A stretch of DNA of 64,000 nt from assembly GCF_008195825.1 (NCBI RefSeq), contig NZ_CP043329.1, positions 620,001-684,000 on the forward strand, written 5' to 3'. Positions 45,038 to 54,515 of the stretch are shown here, in pieces; within the stretch, counting starts at the first letter, position 1; each line of letters opens with the position of its first letter. The notes under the pieces were generated by a model, which had not been told where the DNA came from, made no database searches, and saw only the letters and a list, made by a program, of their open reading frames with translations. The position numbers and the translations under genes are program-made. Source of the stretch: Pedobacter aquae (GTDB lineage Bacteria > Bacteroidota > Bacteroidia > Sphingobacteriales > Sphingobacteriaceae).

Positions 45038-45745
45038 ATGAAGATTCAACTACTCGCTATCATTTTTATTGTTTTATTTGGCTTACAAAGCTTTGCTCAA
45101 AAAAAAGAAGATGTTATTTATTTGCTTAACGGATGGGTTATTCGAGGTAAAATCATTAATAAAGAACAGGATAAAATAAGTATACAATCTGTAGATAGGA
45201 ATTTATACGTATTTAAATCCAATGAAATTAAAGAAATTAGAGAAGAGGAAATTCCTCCAGTTTTTAATATCAAGCAAAAAGGATTTGGACATTTTACCGA
45301 GCTTGGTCCGCTAGCTTCACAAAATACCGGCGAACTTAATGTGAATACCTCTGCATTTTCTTTTCAGACTATTAATGGCTATAAGTTTAATCAGTTTTTA
45401 TTTGCAGGTGTTGGTGCCGGGATAGATTTATATGCGACACAAACTTTTTTCCCGGTGATAGGTACCTTACGTGGAGATTTTAGAGCAGGTAAGCAATTTG
45501 TACCCTTTTACTTTACTGATTTTGGTTACGGCTTTAACGGAACTAAAAATACCATAACCGGTATTTCTTATGAAGGTGGGACTGTTTTTGCAGCAGGTCT
45601 TGGATTAAAAATTGGCTTAAGTAATAATGCTGGCGTGATGATTAGTATTGGCTACCGCGATCAACGCTATGGTACCGTTCAACAAAATATCAATCTTCAA
45701 AATAATTATCAAAGAATAGCTTTAAGGGCTGGTTTTTATTTGTAG
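45038..45745 (+). CDS. secreted outer-membrane beta-barrel-like protein of unknown function
   Basis: A 235-residue protein with a signal peptide (MKIQLLAIIFIVLFGLQSFAQ). A short domain with LLNGWVIRGKIINKEQDKI follows, resembling a small beta-barrel 'GWVIRG' module. The C-terminal part has alternating hydrophobic strands and ends RIALRAGFYL, an outer-membrane-type terminal strand. I do not recognise a named family. The 21-bp spacing behind the LytTR regulator suggests co-transcription with the two-component system. Confidence 0.6.
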   Translation: MKIQLLAIIFIVLFGLQSFAQKKEDVIYLLNGWVIRGKIINKEQDKISIQSVDRNLYVFKSNEIKEIREEEIPPVFNIKQKGFGHFTELGPLASQNTGELNVNTSAFSFQTINGYKFNQFLFAGVGAGIDLYATQTFFPVIGTLRGDFRAGKQFVPFYFTDFGYGFNGTKNTITGISYEGGTVFAAGLGLKIGLSNNAGVMISIGYRDQRYGTVQQNINLQNNYQRIALRAGFYL

Positions 45746-45799
45746 GGGGTGTGTTAGTGGCCTAAAAGAATACTCCTTAATATTAAACGTTAATTTTAA

Positions 45800-45807
45800 T
45801 ACTTTTG
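45800..45807 (+). promoter_or_regulatory. -7 promoter element for the pseudouridine synthase gene
   Basis: TACTTTTG fits TAnnTTTG, 19 bp before the ATG at 45827. Confidence 0.45.
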
Positions 45808-45826
45808 CTCTTCAGATTTTAGGATA

Positions 45827-46648
45827 ATGAGTAACGCAAACGATTTACGTTTAAATAAAGCTATCAGCGATACAGGTTTTTGCTCTAGGCGAGAGGCCGA
45901 TAGGCTAATAGAAGAGGGTAGGGTAACGATAAACGGTAAAACTGGTGTTTTAGGAGATCGTGTAAATCATGAAGATGATGTAAGGGTAGATGGTAGAAGG
46001 ATAAAGTTTAAAAGTCCTGAGCAAGATATATATATCGCTTTTAATAAACCCCGAGGCATTACTTGTACCACAGAAAGAAATGTAGAAGGCAATATCATTG
46101 ATTATATCAACCATCCTAAAAGAATTTTTCCTGTCGGGAGGTTAGATAAACCCTCTGAAGGTTTGATTTTCTTAACCAGCGATGGGAATATTGTGAACAA
46201 GATTTTAAGAGCTGGTAATAACCACGAAAAAGAATATGTGGTTACAGTGAATAAGCCTATCACGACAGATTTTTTACGAAAAATGGCTGCCGGAGTACCT
46301 GTTTTGGGTACCATCACCAATAAATGTGTGATTAAAAAGGAGAGCGATTTTATCTTCAAAATTGTGTTGACACAAGGTTTAAATAGGCAAATTAGAAGGA
46401 TGTGTGAGTATTTGGACTATGAAGTTACCCGTTTAAAGCGTGTCAGGATTATGAATGTTTCTTTACAGAATATCCCTTTAGGTAAATGGCGTAATTTAAC
46501 CAAAGAAGAATTGGCAGAGATCATGCAGATGGTGGCCCAATCTAGTAAAACAGAAGAGGCCTCAGTCATGAGCAAGCCTAAACAAAGCTATAAGCAATTT
46601 AAAAGCAAGGGGAACTATCCTCAAAAACGTGATAAACCGAAGTCTTAA
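45827..46648 (+). CDS. rluF: 23S rRNA pseudouridine synthase, RluF-like
   Basis: A 273-residue enzyme with an N-terminal S4 RNA-binding domain ([21 protein letters not shown]). The catalytic core has Asp in [15 protein letters not shown] and the later [16 protein letters not shown] motif. These features place it in the RsuA/RluB/E/F group. The GITCTT and NRQIRRMCE details fit RluF (23S U2604), but specificity within the group is inferred. A basic tail (about residues 245-273) is rich in Lys and Gln. It is monocistronic. Confidence 0.87.
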   Translation: MSNANDLRLNKAISDTGFCSRREADRLIEEGRVTINGKTGVLGDRVNHEDDVRVDGRRIKFKSPEQDIYIAFNKPRGITCTTERNVEGNIIDYINHPKRIFPVGRLDKPSEGLIFLTSDGNIVNKILRAGNNHEKEYVVTVNKPITTDFLRKMAAGVPVLGTITNKCVIKKESDFIFKIVLTQGLNRQIRRMCEYLDYEVTRLKRVRIMNVSLQNIPLGKWRNLTKEELAEIMQMVAQSSKTEEASVMSKPKQSYKQFKSKGNYPQKRDKPKS

Positions 46649-46675
46649 TTAAAGTATCGAGAAGATAGAAAAATC

Positions 46676-46705
46676 AAAAGCCCCGCAAATGCATGCAGGG
46701 CTTTT
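46676..46705 (+). terminator. terminator of the pseudouridine synthase gene
   Basis: AAAAGCCC / GGGCTTTT stem around a 14-nt loop, with a weak T tail, 28 bp after the stop. Confidence 0.7.
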
Positions 46706-46769
46706 CTTATTTTTCTGTAGTTGTAATGATTCTTGACAGTGCTTAAAGGTAATCATTTAATATGAAATT

Positions 46770-48065
46770 TTAAATAGCCTCTGCTTCTTCTTTCATTAAA
46801 TCTCTATCAAACTTCCTGATAATCAAACGTGTCCCTCTGTCGTAACTGAAATAGTTTACAATCCAATTCATCAGGGTAACCATTTTATTTCTAAAACCTA
46901 CCAGGAAAAGGAGGTGAATAAACATCCAGGTTAACCAAGCAAAAAAGCCTTGGAACTTCCAGTATTTTAAATCTACTACGGCTTTATTTCTACCAATGGT
47001 AGCCATAGCACCTTTGTCATAATAATCAAAAGCTTGGGTAGGTTGGTTATTGATGATTCTAACTAAGTTTTTAGCCAATTGCTGCCCTTGCTGTATAGCT
47101 ACCTGAGCCACACCGGGGTGACCATATGGATATTCAGGACTTTCTATAGCAGCTAAATCTCCAATAGCGAAGATATTGTTGTAGCCAACAATCAAATTAT
47201 CGGGCTGTGTTTTAATACGGCCACCTCTAACAATTTGTGCTTTATCCAATCCCGGAATGGTAGCACCTTTAACACCAGCGCTCCAGATAACTGCTTTGGT
47301 AGGTAAAATTTCACCATCTTTTAAAACTACTCTATCGCCATCATAAGCAGCAACTAGTTTTTGAAGCATCACGGTAACGCCCATATTTTCTAAAAACTCT
47401 TGTGCTTTGTAAGAAGCTTGTTCAGAAAAAGGTGTTAAAACACGTTCAGAATTCTCTATCAAGAAAATACGCATCCTTTGTATATCCAGTTCTGGATAAT
47501 CAGCCGGAAGTACGTGGTTTTTAAGTTCAGCTAGTGCACCTGCAGTTTCTACGCCTGTAGGGCCGCCACCTACTACTACAAAATTTAGAAGCGCATCTCT
47601 CCTGATGGGGTCTTCCTCAATAAGTGCTTCCTCTAAGTTCTGTAGAATTAAAGAACGTAAGTTTAAAGCTTCGGGAACGGTTTTCATCGGCATGGCATAA
47701 TGCTCTATCTCTTTCTGCCCGAAAAAGTTAGTCTCAGACCCCGTTGCTAAAACCAAGTAATCATAATCAAAATCACCAATACTGGTACTAATGGTATTAT
47801 TTTCTGTATGGATAGCTGTAACATTTGCCACCCTAAAGGCTAAGTTTTTTTGTTCGCGAAATACTTTACGGATAGGGAAAGCAATAGAATCTGGCTCTAA
47901 ACCACCTGTAGCAACCTGATAGAGTAAAGGTTGGAAGGTATGGTAGTTATGCCTATCTAGCATCAAGATGTTTACTTCTGCATGTCTGAGCTTTTTAGCC
48001 AGTTGGATACCTCCAAATCCACCACCAATGATGATGACTTTTGGGAATTTTTTATCGCTTTTCAT
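46770..48065 (-). CDS. type II NADH dehydrogenase-like FAD oxidoreductase
   Basis: A 431-residue flavoprotein resembling NDH-2. The FAD motif is KVIIIGGGFGGIQLAKKL, the NADH motif is FVVVGGGPTGVETAGALAEL, and the C-terminal part has a hydrophobic membrane-attachment region (FFAWLTWMFIHLLFLVGFRNK). NDH-2 passes electrons from NADH to menaquinone without pumping protons. It is the last gene of a minus-strand operon behind a MarR regulator, a ferredoxin reductase-like protein and a 2Fe-2S ferredoxin, with only 10 bp to the ferredoxin gene. Confidence 0.88.
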   Translation of the reverse strand: MKSDKKFPKVIIIGGGFGGIQLAKKLRHAEVNILMLDRHNYHTFQPLLYQVATGGLEPDSIAFPIRKVFREQKNLAFRVANVTAIHTENNTISTSIGDFDYDYLVLATGSETNFFGQKEIEHYAMPMKTVPEALNLRSLILQNLEEALIEEDPIRRDALLNFVVVGGGPTGVETAGALAELKNHVLPADYPELDIQRMRIFLIENSERVLTPFSEQASYKAQEFLENMGVTVMLQKLVAAYDGDRVVLKDGEILPTKAVIWSAGVKGATIPGLDKAQIVRGGRIKTQPDNLIVGYNNIFAIGDLAAIESPEYPYGHPGVAQVAIQQGQQLAKNLVRIINNQPTQAFDYYDKGAMATIGRNKAVVDLKYWKFQGFFAWLTWMFIHLLFLVGFRNKMVTLMNWIVNYFSYDRGTRLIIRKFDRDLMKEEAEAI

Positions 48066-48075
48066 ATCGTGATTA

Positions 48076-48396
48076 TTAAGCTTCTTCGCCTCTAATTTTT
48101 ACTTTGATGCCATTCAATTGTTCATTAACCTTCAACTGACATGCCAATCTGCTATCAGTACCTGCATCTGGGAGGGTGTCTAGCATATCTAGTTCGGCAT
48201 CTTGGGCATCTGTCAATTGTTCTAAGCCTTCTAAAACCTGTACATGGCAAGTGGCGCATAAGGCCATGCCTCCGCAAGTGGCTAATATATTATATTCAGA
48301 AGCTTTTAAAACTTCCATTAAGTTGAGGTTAATATCCGTAGGAATTTCAATCTCTTGCTCTGTATCGTCTCTATCTACAACTGTTAGCTTTATCAT
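48076..48396 (-). CDS. 2Fe-2S ferredoxin
   Basis: A 106-residue ferredoxin of the adrenodoxin-like type. Cluster ligands are in ATCGGMALCATCHVQVLEG (C-x5-C-x2-C), with the fourth Cys in SRLACQLKV. It ends 2 bp after, and starts just downstream of, the ferredoxin-NADP reductase-like gene. Electrons could therefore flow NADPH to reductase to ferredoxin. The final acceptor is unknown; the neighbouring NDH-2-like gene may take part. Confidence 0.92.
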   Translation of the reverse strand: MIKLTVVDRDDTEQEIEIPTDINLNLMEVLKASEYNILATCGGMALCATCHVQVLEGLEQLTDAQDAELDMLDTLPDAGTDSRLACQLKVNEQLNGIKVKIRGEEA

Positions 48397-48398
48397 AT

Positions 48399-49412
48399 TT
48401 AAAAAGTATTTACACCATAAACGGTAGTATATTTAAAAGATAATTTTTGATCGGGATAAACATATTTAAAAGCGCTCTGGCACATTAAAGCTGCCTCATG
48501 GAAACCACTTAAAATGAGTTTTAGTTTACCCGGATAGGTGTTGATATCGCCAATGGCATAAATTCTTTCTACGTTGGTAGAATAGTCTTCTGTATTTACT
48601 GCAATAGCCGATTTTTCAATATTTAAACCCCATTCACCAATCGGGCCAAGTTTTGGGCTTAAGCCAAATAAGGGGATGAGATAATCTGCATCCAATATTT
48701 TTTCTTCTTTAGTTTTGCTAAGCAGATGCACTTTTTCTAAATGCGTATCGCCATTAATTTTGTTAAGGTGAGCAGAAAGAACCAGGTTGATTTTTCCCAT
48801 TTCGGCAAGCTTAAATACTTTTTCTGCCGAGTCTGGTGCACCTCTAAAAGTATCACCACGGTGTACTAAAGTAACTTCTTGTGCAATATTAGCCAGAAAA
48901 ATAGTCCAGTCTAAAGCAGAGTCGCCGCCACCAGCTAGTACCACTTTTCTATCACGATAAAGCTCTGGATCTTTCACCATATAGCTTACACCTTTACCTT
49001 CAAACAATTGAAGATTTTCTATATCTGGTTTACGAGGTTCAAAACAACCTAAGCCGCCCGCAATAACCACTACTTTACAGTGGATACTTGTCTTATCACT
49101 GGTCATCACCTGGTAGCTGCCGTCTTCTTGCTTAGTTAAGCGTTCAACTCTTTCTCCTAAGGTAAAGCCCGGGTCAAATGGTTTAATCTGTTCCATCAAA
49201 TTATCTACTAGCTCCTGAGCTTTAATTTCTGGATAACCCGGGATATCGTAAATAGGTTTTTGAGGATATATTTCTGATAACTGTCCGCCTACTTGTGGTA
49301 AAACATCAACCAAGTGGCAACGCATTTTAAGTAAACCTGCTTCAAAAACGGCAAATAAGCCAACCGGACCTGCGCCTATAATGCAAATGTCTGTACTAAT
49401 TTGTGTGTTCAT
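48399..49412 (-). CDS. ferredoxin-NADP reductase-like (thioredoxin reductase fold) flavoprotein
   Basis: A 337-residue FAD/NAD(P) protein. The FAD motif is DICIIGAGPVGLFAVFEAG, the NAD(P) motif is VVLAGGGDSALDW and the C-terminal segment is RIYAIGDINTYPG. There is no C-x-x-C redox pair at the thioredoxin reductase position. It therefore fits the TrxR-like ferredoxin-NADP(+) oxidoreductases found in Bacillus and Bacteroidota. Its start overlaps the MarR gene by 4 bp and the ferredoxin gene follows 2 bp later. Confidence 0.88.
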   Translation of the reverse strand: MNTQISTDICIIGAGPVGLFAVFEAGLLKMRCHLVDVLPQVGGQLSEIYPQKPIYDIPGYPEIKAQELVDNLMEQIKPFDPGFTLGERVERLTKQEDGSYQVMTSDKTSIHCKVVVIAGGLGCFEPRKPDIENLQLFEGKGVSYMVKDPELYRDRKVVLAGGGDSALDWTIFLANIAQEVTLVHRGDTFRGAPDSAEKVFKLAEMGKINLVLSAHLNKINGDTHLEKVHLLSKTKEEKILDADYLIPLFGLSPKLGPIGEWGLNIEKSAIAVNTEDYSTNVERIYAIGDINTYPGKLKLILSGFHEAALMCQSAFKYVYPDQKLSFKYTTVYGVNTF

Positions 49413-49843
49413 ATTTCTAGAGATTGATAGATGGTATTTAAAATTCTTTTTAAGTCTTCGTAATCTTTTTCGGTGAGGTTCTCCCAGGCTTTCATTCTTA
49501 TTTCCGCAACTTTAGGAGCCCATTCTTCCATTTTTTGTTTTCCTTTTTCTGTAAGATGTATTGTAAAACAACGTCTATCGCTGGCTAATTGTCTTCGTTC
49601 AATCAATTCTTTTTTACACAGTAAATCAATAATACGGGTTAGGGTAGGATGGTCTTTCCCAATCTGCTCGGCCAACTCGCTTTGGTTTTGGTCATTTTCT
49701 TCATTTAATGATTTTAAAACCAGCCATTGGTCTACCGTAATATCAAAGCTTTCTTCTTTAAACCTTTTTTGTGCGAACTGTTTAATTCTTCTATTCGTAC
49801 GGTCTAAGAGGTAAGAGTAGGTATTAAAAGATTCTTTTGTCAT
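49409..49843 (-). CDS. MarR family transcriptional regulator
   Basis: A 144-residue winged-helix regulator. The recognition part is LAEQIGKDHPTLTRIIDLLCKKELIERRQLAS, and the wing DRRCFTIHLTEKG is clear. It is the first gene of an overlapping operon with three redox proteins. That arrangement suggests it controls its own operon, perhaps in response to redox-active or phenolic compounds; the ligand is not visible from sequence. Confidence 0.9.
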   Translation of the reverse strand: MTKESFNTYSYLLDRTNRRIKQFAQKRFKEESFDITVDQWLVLKSLNEENDQNQSELAEQIGKDHPTLTRIIDLLCKKELIERRQLASDRRCFTIHLTEKGKQKMEEWAPKVAEIRMKAWENLTEKDYEDLKRILNTIYQSLEI

Positions 49844-49968
49844 AACAATAATTAGTACAACAAATATATAGGAATTATTTTAAACTATACTATTTTAGTA
49901 GAGATTAATAGGCTAAATGATTTTGGATAGACAATTATTAGAGGCTGGGGGGGAGCTAATAGCTCAAC

Positions 49969-50002
49969 AAAAAAGGCTTTCCGATTTAAATGGAAAGCCT
50001 TT
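49969..50002 (-). terminator. terminator of secDF
   Basis: AAAAAAGGCTTTCC / GGAAAGCCTTTT hairpin with T residues on the minus-strand side, 22 bp after the secDF stop. Confidence 0.85.
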
Positions 50003-50023
50003 TCATATGGGTTTAAAAGAAGA

Positions 50024-52981
50024 TTATTTCTTTTCTTCTCCTTTATTTCTCATAAACTCAACAACTACTGGTGTTGCCACAAATAATGAAGAGTAAGTAC
50101 CTACAATTACACCAATTAACATAGCGAAAGAGAAGCCTCTTAAAATCTCGCCACCAAAGATGAATAGGATAATCAATACAAATATGGTAGACAGACCCGT
50201 AACAACCGTTCTACTTAATGTGCTATTAAGGGCGTTGTTAATGATGGTTCCCATGGTTTCGTTTTTGTTTCTATTATCGTTTAAGTACTCTCTTACCCTA
50301 TCGAAGATAACAACCGTATCGTTGATAGAATAACCCATTACAGTTAAAATAGCCGCGATAAATGATTGATCGATATCTAAAGAGAATGGTACAAAACCGT
50401 TTAGTAAGGAGAAGAAAGCTAATACTATTAAAACGTCATGCGCTAAGGCAATAATAGAAGCTATACCAAATTCTATTTTTCTAAAACGGATGAAGATATA
50501 AATGAAGATAGCGAAAATAGATAATAATACAGCGTAAATAGCGGATGTTTTAATGTCATTAGCTACTGTTGGTCCTACTTTCTGAGCATCCTTAATTTCG
50601 TAAGGAGCGTTTAACTTTTTAAGACCTTCATTAAGTTTATTCTCAACAATTTTTTCCGTATCGGCACCTTCATCAGTAATAAGATAATCTGTAGTTACTC
50701 TTACACCATTACCATAGCTTTTCACCTCTGGAGCATCGTTTTCAAATGCATCGGTTAAAACGTTTCTTACCTCTAAAGTGCTTATCTCTTTTTGGAATTC
50801 GATTACATAAGTTCTACCACCTTGGAAATCTACACCTAAACTGAAACCTCTAGTGAAGATAGAAATGATACCCGCAATAATGATGATAGAAGAGATGATA
50901 TAGAATTTCTTACGTTCTTTTACGAAATCAAAAGTAGAGCCTTTGAATAATTTTTTGGTGAAAGAAGTAGAGAAAGGTACGTTCTGGCCTTTATCAACTT
51001 TTTGGTCTAATACCAATCTACTGATAAATATAGCTGTAAATAAAGAACAGATAATACCAATTACTAAAGTAGTTGCGAAACCTAAAATTGGTCCAGAACC
51101 CATCACCATTAAAATAACACCTGTTATTAAGGTTGTGATGTTAGAGTCTAAGATAGCCGAGTAAGAGTTAGAGAAACCATCGGCAACAGCCAATCTTAAA
51201 GATTTTCCAGATTCTAACTCTTCTTTAATTCTTTCATAAATCAATACGTTAGCATCTACCGCCATACCTATGGTAAGTACCAAACCTGCAATACCAGGTA
51301 AAGTCCATACAGCACCTAAAGATGCCATTACACCAATTAAGAAGAATAAGTTAGCTAGTAGGGCAAGATTTGCAATCCAACCTGCTCTGTTATAATAGAA
51401 CAGCATGAATAACAATACCACTAATAAACCTGCTACAGAAGAAGCTAAACCTTTATCAATAGACTCTTTACCTAGGGTAGGACCTACAACGTATTCTCCA
51501 ACAATTTTAGCAGGAGCAGGTAATTTACCAGCTTTTAATACGTTAGCTAAATCTTTTGTTTCTTCTGGTGTAAAGTTTCCTGATATAGAAGAGATACCAT
51601 TAGGGATTTCTCCTGATACTCTTGGAGCGGTATAAACCATGCCATCTAAAACAATAGCAATAGATTTATTATCCTCTTCGCTTTGTGCAGAACCTGCAGC
51701 AGCAGCTGTAATTCTTTTCCACTCACGAGCACCTTCTGAGTTCATTACCATCACTACCTCAGGATTTCCTTTTTGGTCGAAATCGTCACGAGCGTTAGAG
51801 ATAACGTCACCTTCTAAAGCTGGTTCTCCGTTTAAGCCGGTAGCTTTAATGGCATATAATTCAAAAACCTTATCAGTTTCTGAGATAGCTTTTACACCCC
51901 ACATTAACTTTACGTTAGGCGGGATAACAGCTTTAATATCTTGCTCAGCAAAAATAGCGTTGATTTTAGCTGTATCTCTTTGGTTGGCATAACCTACTAC
52001 AGCACCTGGTCTTAAACCTTGTTGGCCGTTAGCACCTTGGAAAGTTGCTGGAGCCAATAAAGCAAATAAAGGGTTAGACTTAGCTAATGCAGCACTTGCC
52101 GCAGCAGAGTCTTTTGCTACCGTATCTTTTTTAGCACTTAATAAAGCAGGTTTGTCACCAGCTTTTGCAAGGCTATCAGCACTTTTTATAGCTGGTTTTG
52201 CTTCCTCTTTAGGTTGTTTAGCAGCTAAAATATTGTTGATATTTTGAATAAGAGGGAAAATCTCTTGGTTTTCAAAAGTTTCGTAGAACTCTAATTTAGC
52301 AGAACCTTGTAATAGTTTACGAACACGTTCTTTATCTGTTACACCAGGTAGCTCAACCAAAATTCTGTTAGAACCTTCTTGTAATTGGATATTGGGTTGT
52401 GTTACGCCAAATTTATCTATACGAGTTCTTAAGATGTTGAAAGATCTTTCAACCGCAGAGTTTGCTTGTTTATCTAAGAAAGTTTTTACTTGAGCGTTGG
52501 TAGCATCTAACTTGAGCTCGGCAGCATTTTCTTTTGTCGAATAAAAAGTTGCTAGCTTACCACTAGGGCTTAATTTTTCATACTCTTGTACGAAAAGCGT
52601 TACTAAACTTTCCTGACTTGTTTTTAATCTGTTTTGAGCATTTTTTAATGCCTGATTGAAATTGGCGTCATCCGGATTGTTGGCTAAACTTCTAATCAAT
52701 GCAGATAAATCTATCTCCATGGTTACGTTCATACCACCTTTTAAGTCTAAACCTAACTGTATTTCTCTTTCTTTTACATACTGGTAAGTATGACCAAGTA
52801 GAGGGTAAACAGGTTGTGAAGACATAGAATCTAAATAGATTCTTTCTTTTTCAGGATCGCCTTTTGCATACTCTTTAGCATCACTTTCTACCTTGTTGGC
52901 AAAAAATGTAAAAGAAAGGGCATACAAACTCAGTAATGTTAAAATAACTGCTGCAAACTTAATTACTCCTTTGTTTTGCAT
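50024..52981 (-). CDS. secDF: fused protein translocase subunit SecDF
   Basis: A 985-residue fusion of SecD and SecF, the usual form in Bacteroidota, using the proton motive force to aid Sec export. SecD part: helix 1, a large periplasmic region with LGLDLKGGMNVTMEI, IRILVELPGV-like (NRILVELPGVTD) and GLVLTIGMAVDANVLIYERIKEE. SecF part: SLGVDFQGGRTYVIEF and MGYSINDTVVIFDRVREYL. The periplasmic region has a low-complexity Lys/Ala insert (about residues 265-300). YajC is encoded at 28.6 kb. Confidence 0.96.
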   Translation of the reverse strand: MQNKGVIKFAAVILTLLSLYALSFTFFANKVESDAKEYAKGDPEKERIYLDSMSSQPVYPLLGHTYQYVKEREIQLGLDLKGGMNVTMEIDLSALIRSLANNPDDANFNQALKNAQNRLKTSQESLVTLFVQEYEKLSPSGKLATFYSTKENAAELKLDATNAQVKTFLDKQANSAVERSFNILRTRIDKFGVTQPNIQLQEGSNRILVELPGVTDKERVRKLLQGSAKLEFYETFENQEIFPLIQNINNILAAKQPKEEAKPAIKSADSLAKAGDKPALLSAKKDTVAKDSAAASAALAKSNPLFALLAPATFQGANGQQGLRPGAVVGYANQRDTAKINAIFAEQDIKAVIPPNVKLMWGVKAISETDKVFELYAIKATGLNGEPALEGDVISNARDDFDQKGNPEVVMVMNSEGAREWKRITAAAAGSAQSEEDNKSIAIVLDGMVYTAPRVSGEIPNGISSISGNFTPEETKDLANVLKAGKLPAPAKIVGEYVVGPTLGKESIDKGLASSVAGLLVVLLFMLFYYNRAGWIANLALLANLFFLIGVMASLGAVWTLPGIAGLVLTIGMAVDANVLIYERIKEELESGKSLRLAVADGFSNSYSAILDSNITTLITGVILMVMGSGPILGFATTLVIGIICSLFTAIFISRLVLDQKVDKGQNVPFSTSFTKKLFKGSTFDFVKERKKFYIISSIIIIAGIISIFTRGFSLGVDFQGGRTYVIEFQKEISTLEVRNVLTDAFENDAPEVKSYGNGVRVTTDYLITDEGADTEKIVENKLNEGLKKLNAPYEIKDAQKVGPTVANDIKTSAIYAVLLSIFAIFIYIFIRFRKIEFGIASIIALAHDVLIVLAFFSLLNGFVPFSLDIDQSFIAAILTVMGYSINDTVVIFDRVREYLNDNRNKNETMGTIINNALNSTLSRTVVTGLSTIFVLIILFIFGGEILRGFSFAMLIGVIVGTYSSLFVATPVVVEFMRNKGEEKK

Positions 52982-53026
52982 TTTGTTTTTAATTGATTAT
53001 TAGTACTTCTCTTCTATATAAGACGG

Positions 53027-53034
53027 CAAAGCTA
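53027..53034 (-). promoter_or_regulatory. -7 promoter element for secDF
   Basis: The minus strand reads TAGCTTTG, an exact TAnnTTTG match, 45 bp upstream of the ATG. Confidence 0.5.
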
Positions 53035-53085
53035 ATTAAATTTTTAAATTATAAAATTTCTAAAATTAATTTATTCATATATGTA

Positions 53086-53598
53086 TCAAGGCTTTTGCAG
53101 TATCAAGAAAGAATAATCATAAGCATGCTTCTCATCCTTACTAAAATCCTCTCTGCTTAGGATGTTCCAATCTTCTAATTTTAAGTCGGTTAGATAAGTG
53201 TCTGCCTCAAAAACATGATGTACCAGCGTTAAATAAATCTTATGAGCCAGGCCTAAAGATTGTTTGTAAATTTCTGCTCCGCCGATGATAAAAACTTCAT
53301 TTTCGTTTTTAGTTTGTATTAAAGCTTCGGCAAGGCTGCTGTACAGCTCGGCACCATCAATTTGTAAATCTTTTTGGCGGGTAATGATGATATTTCTTCT
53401 ATTAGGCAAAGGTTTACCTATAGAATCGTATGTTTTACGTCCCATAATAATGCTATGGCCAGATGTTGTTTTTTTAAAAAACTTCAAGTCGTTGGGTAAG
53501 TGCCATAGCAATTGGTTGTCTTTACCAATGGCATTATGTTGGTCTACCGCAACAATTAAAGATATATTTTGAGCTTCTTGAGCCTCTTGGTTTTGCAT
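53086..53598 (-). CDS. folA: dihydrofolate reductase
   Basis: A 170-residue enzyme that reduces dihydrofolate to tetrahydrofolate with NADPH. Motifs are ISLIVAVDQHNAIGKDNQLL with WHLPNDLKFFKKTT, the NADPH-binding IIMGRKTYDSIG and FIIGGAEIYKQSL. It starts 40 bp after thyA on the same strand, the classic thyA-folA pair that recycles the dihydrofolate made by thymidylate synthase. Confidence 0.96.
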   Translation of the reverse strand: MQNQEAQEAQNISLIVAVDQHNAIGKDNQLLWHLPNDLKFFKKTTSGHSIIMGRKTYDSIGKPLPNRRNIIITRQKDLQIDGAELYSSLAEALIQTKNENEVFIIGGAEIYKQSLGLAHKIYLTLVHHVFEADTYLTDLKLEDWNILSREDFSKDEKHAYDYSFLILQKP

Positions 53599-53638
53599 AT
53601 TTTCTATTGAACGCTTTAATCTATGGTATGGATGAACT

Positions 53639-54433
53639 TTATACGGCTACTTCTGCTTTAATATGCGGATGCGGGTCGTAATTTAATAAAGTGAAATCAT
53701 CGTATTTAAAACCAAAAATATCTTTCACCTCTGGGTTAATTTGCATGGTGGGTAAAGGTCTTGTCTCTCTACTCAATTGTAATTTGGTTTGCTCAAGATG
53801 GTTATTGTATAGGTGAGCATCGCCAAGGGTATGTACAAAATCGCCAGGTTTTAAATCGCAAACTTGTGCCACCATCATGGTAAGTAGGGCATAAGAAGCA
53901 ATATTAAAAGGCACACCCAAGAAAATATCGGCACTACGTTGGTACAGTTGGCAGCTTAGTTTACCATCGGCAACGTAAAATTGAAAAAAGCTATGGCAAG
54001 GTGGCAAGGCCATGTTTTCTATTTCGGCAACATTCCAAGCAGAAACAATAATTCTTCTAGAATCGGGGTTGTTTTTAATTTGGTTGATGATTTGCGAAAT
54101 CTGGTCGATATGCCTACCATCTGGTGTAGGCCAAGAACGCCATTGCGAACCGTAAACCGGACCTAAATTTCCATTTTCATCGGCCCATTCGTCCCAAATT
54201 CTTACCCCATTATCTTTTAAGTATTTGATATTGGTATCGCCACTTAAAAACCAAATCAACTCGTGGATGATAGATTTAAGATGCAGTTTTTTGGTGGTTA
54301 CCATAGGGAAACCTTCTTCAAGGTTAAAACGCATTTGATAACCAAAAACACTGATGGTGCCGGTACCCGTTCTATCATGTTTTTGTGTGCCATTTTCTAA
54401 AACATGGCGCATTAAATCTAAATATTGTTTCAT
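53639..54433 (-). CDS. thyA: thymidylate synthase
   Basis: A 264-residue enzyme converting dUMP to dTMP with methylene-tetrahydrofolate. The catalytic Cys is in [14 protein letters not shown] and the other invariant stretches are [36 protein letters not shown] and [10 protein letters not shown]. Length equals the E. coli enzyme (264). It is the first gene of the thyA-folA unit and is divergent from ispE. Confidence 0.97.
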   Translation of the reverse strand: MKQYLDLMRHVLENGTQKHDRTGTGTISVFGYQMRFNLEEGFPMVTTKKLHLKSIIHELIWFLSGDTNIKYLKDNGVRIWDEWADENGNLGPVYGSQWRSWPTPDGRHIDQISQIINQIKNNPDSRRIIVSAWNVAEIENMALPPCHSFFQFYVADGKLSCQLYQRSADIFLGVPFNIASYALLTMMVAQVCDLKPGDFVHTLGDAHLYNNHLEQTKLQLSRETRPLPTMQINPEVKDIFGFKYDDFTLLNYDPHPHIKAEVAV

Positions 54434-54467
54434 TTGGAATATACTGAACCTACAAATTAAAATAATC

Positions 54468-54475
54468 TATATTTG
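54468..54475 (+). promoter_or_regulatory. -7 promoter element for ispE
   Basis: TATATTTG, an exact TAnnTTTG match, 40 bp before the ATG at 54516. Confidence 0.5.
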
Positions 54476-54515
54476 CTATCCTATTAATGTGCAAAACTCT
54501 TAATTGTTAATATCC

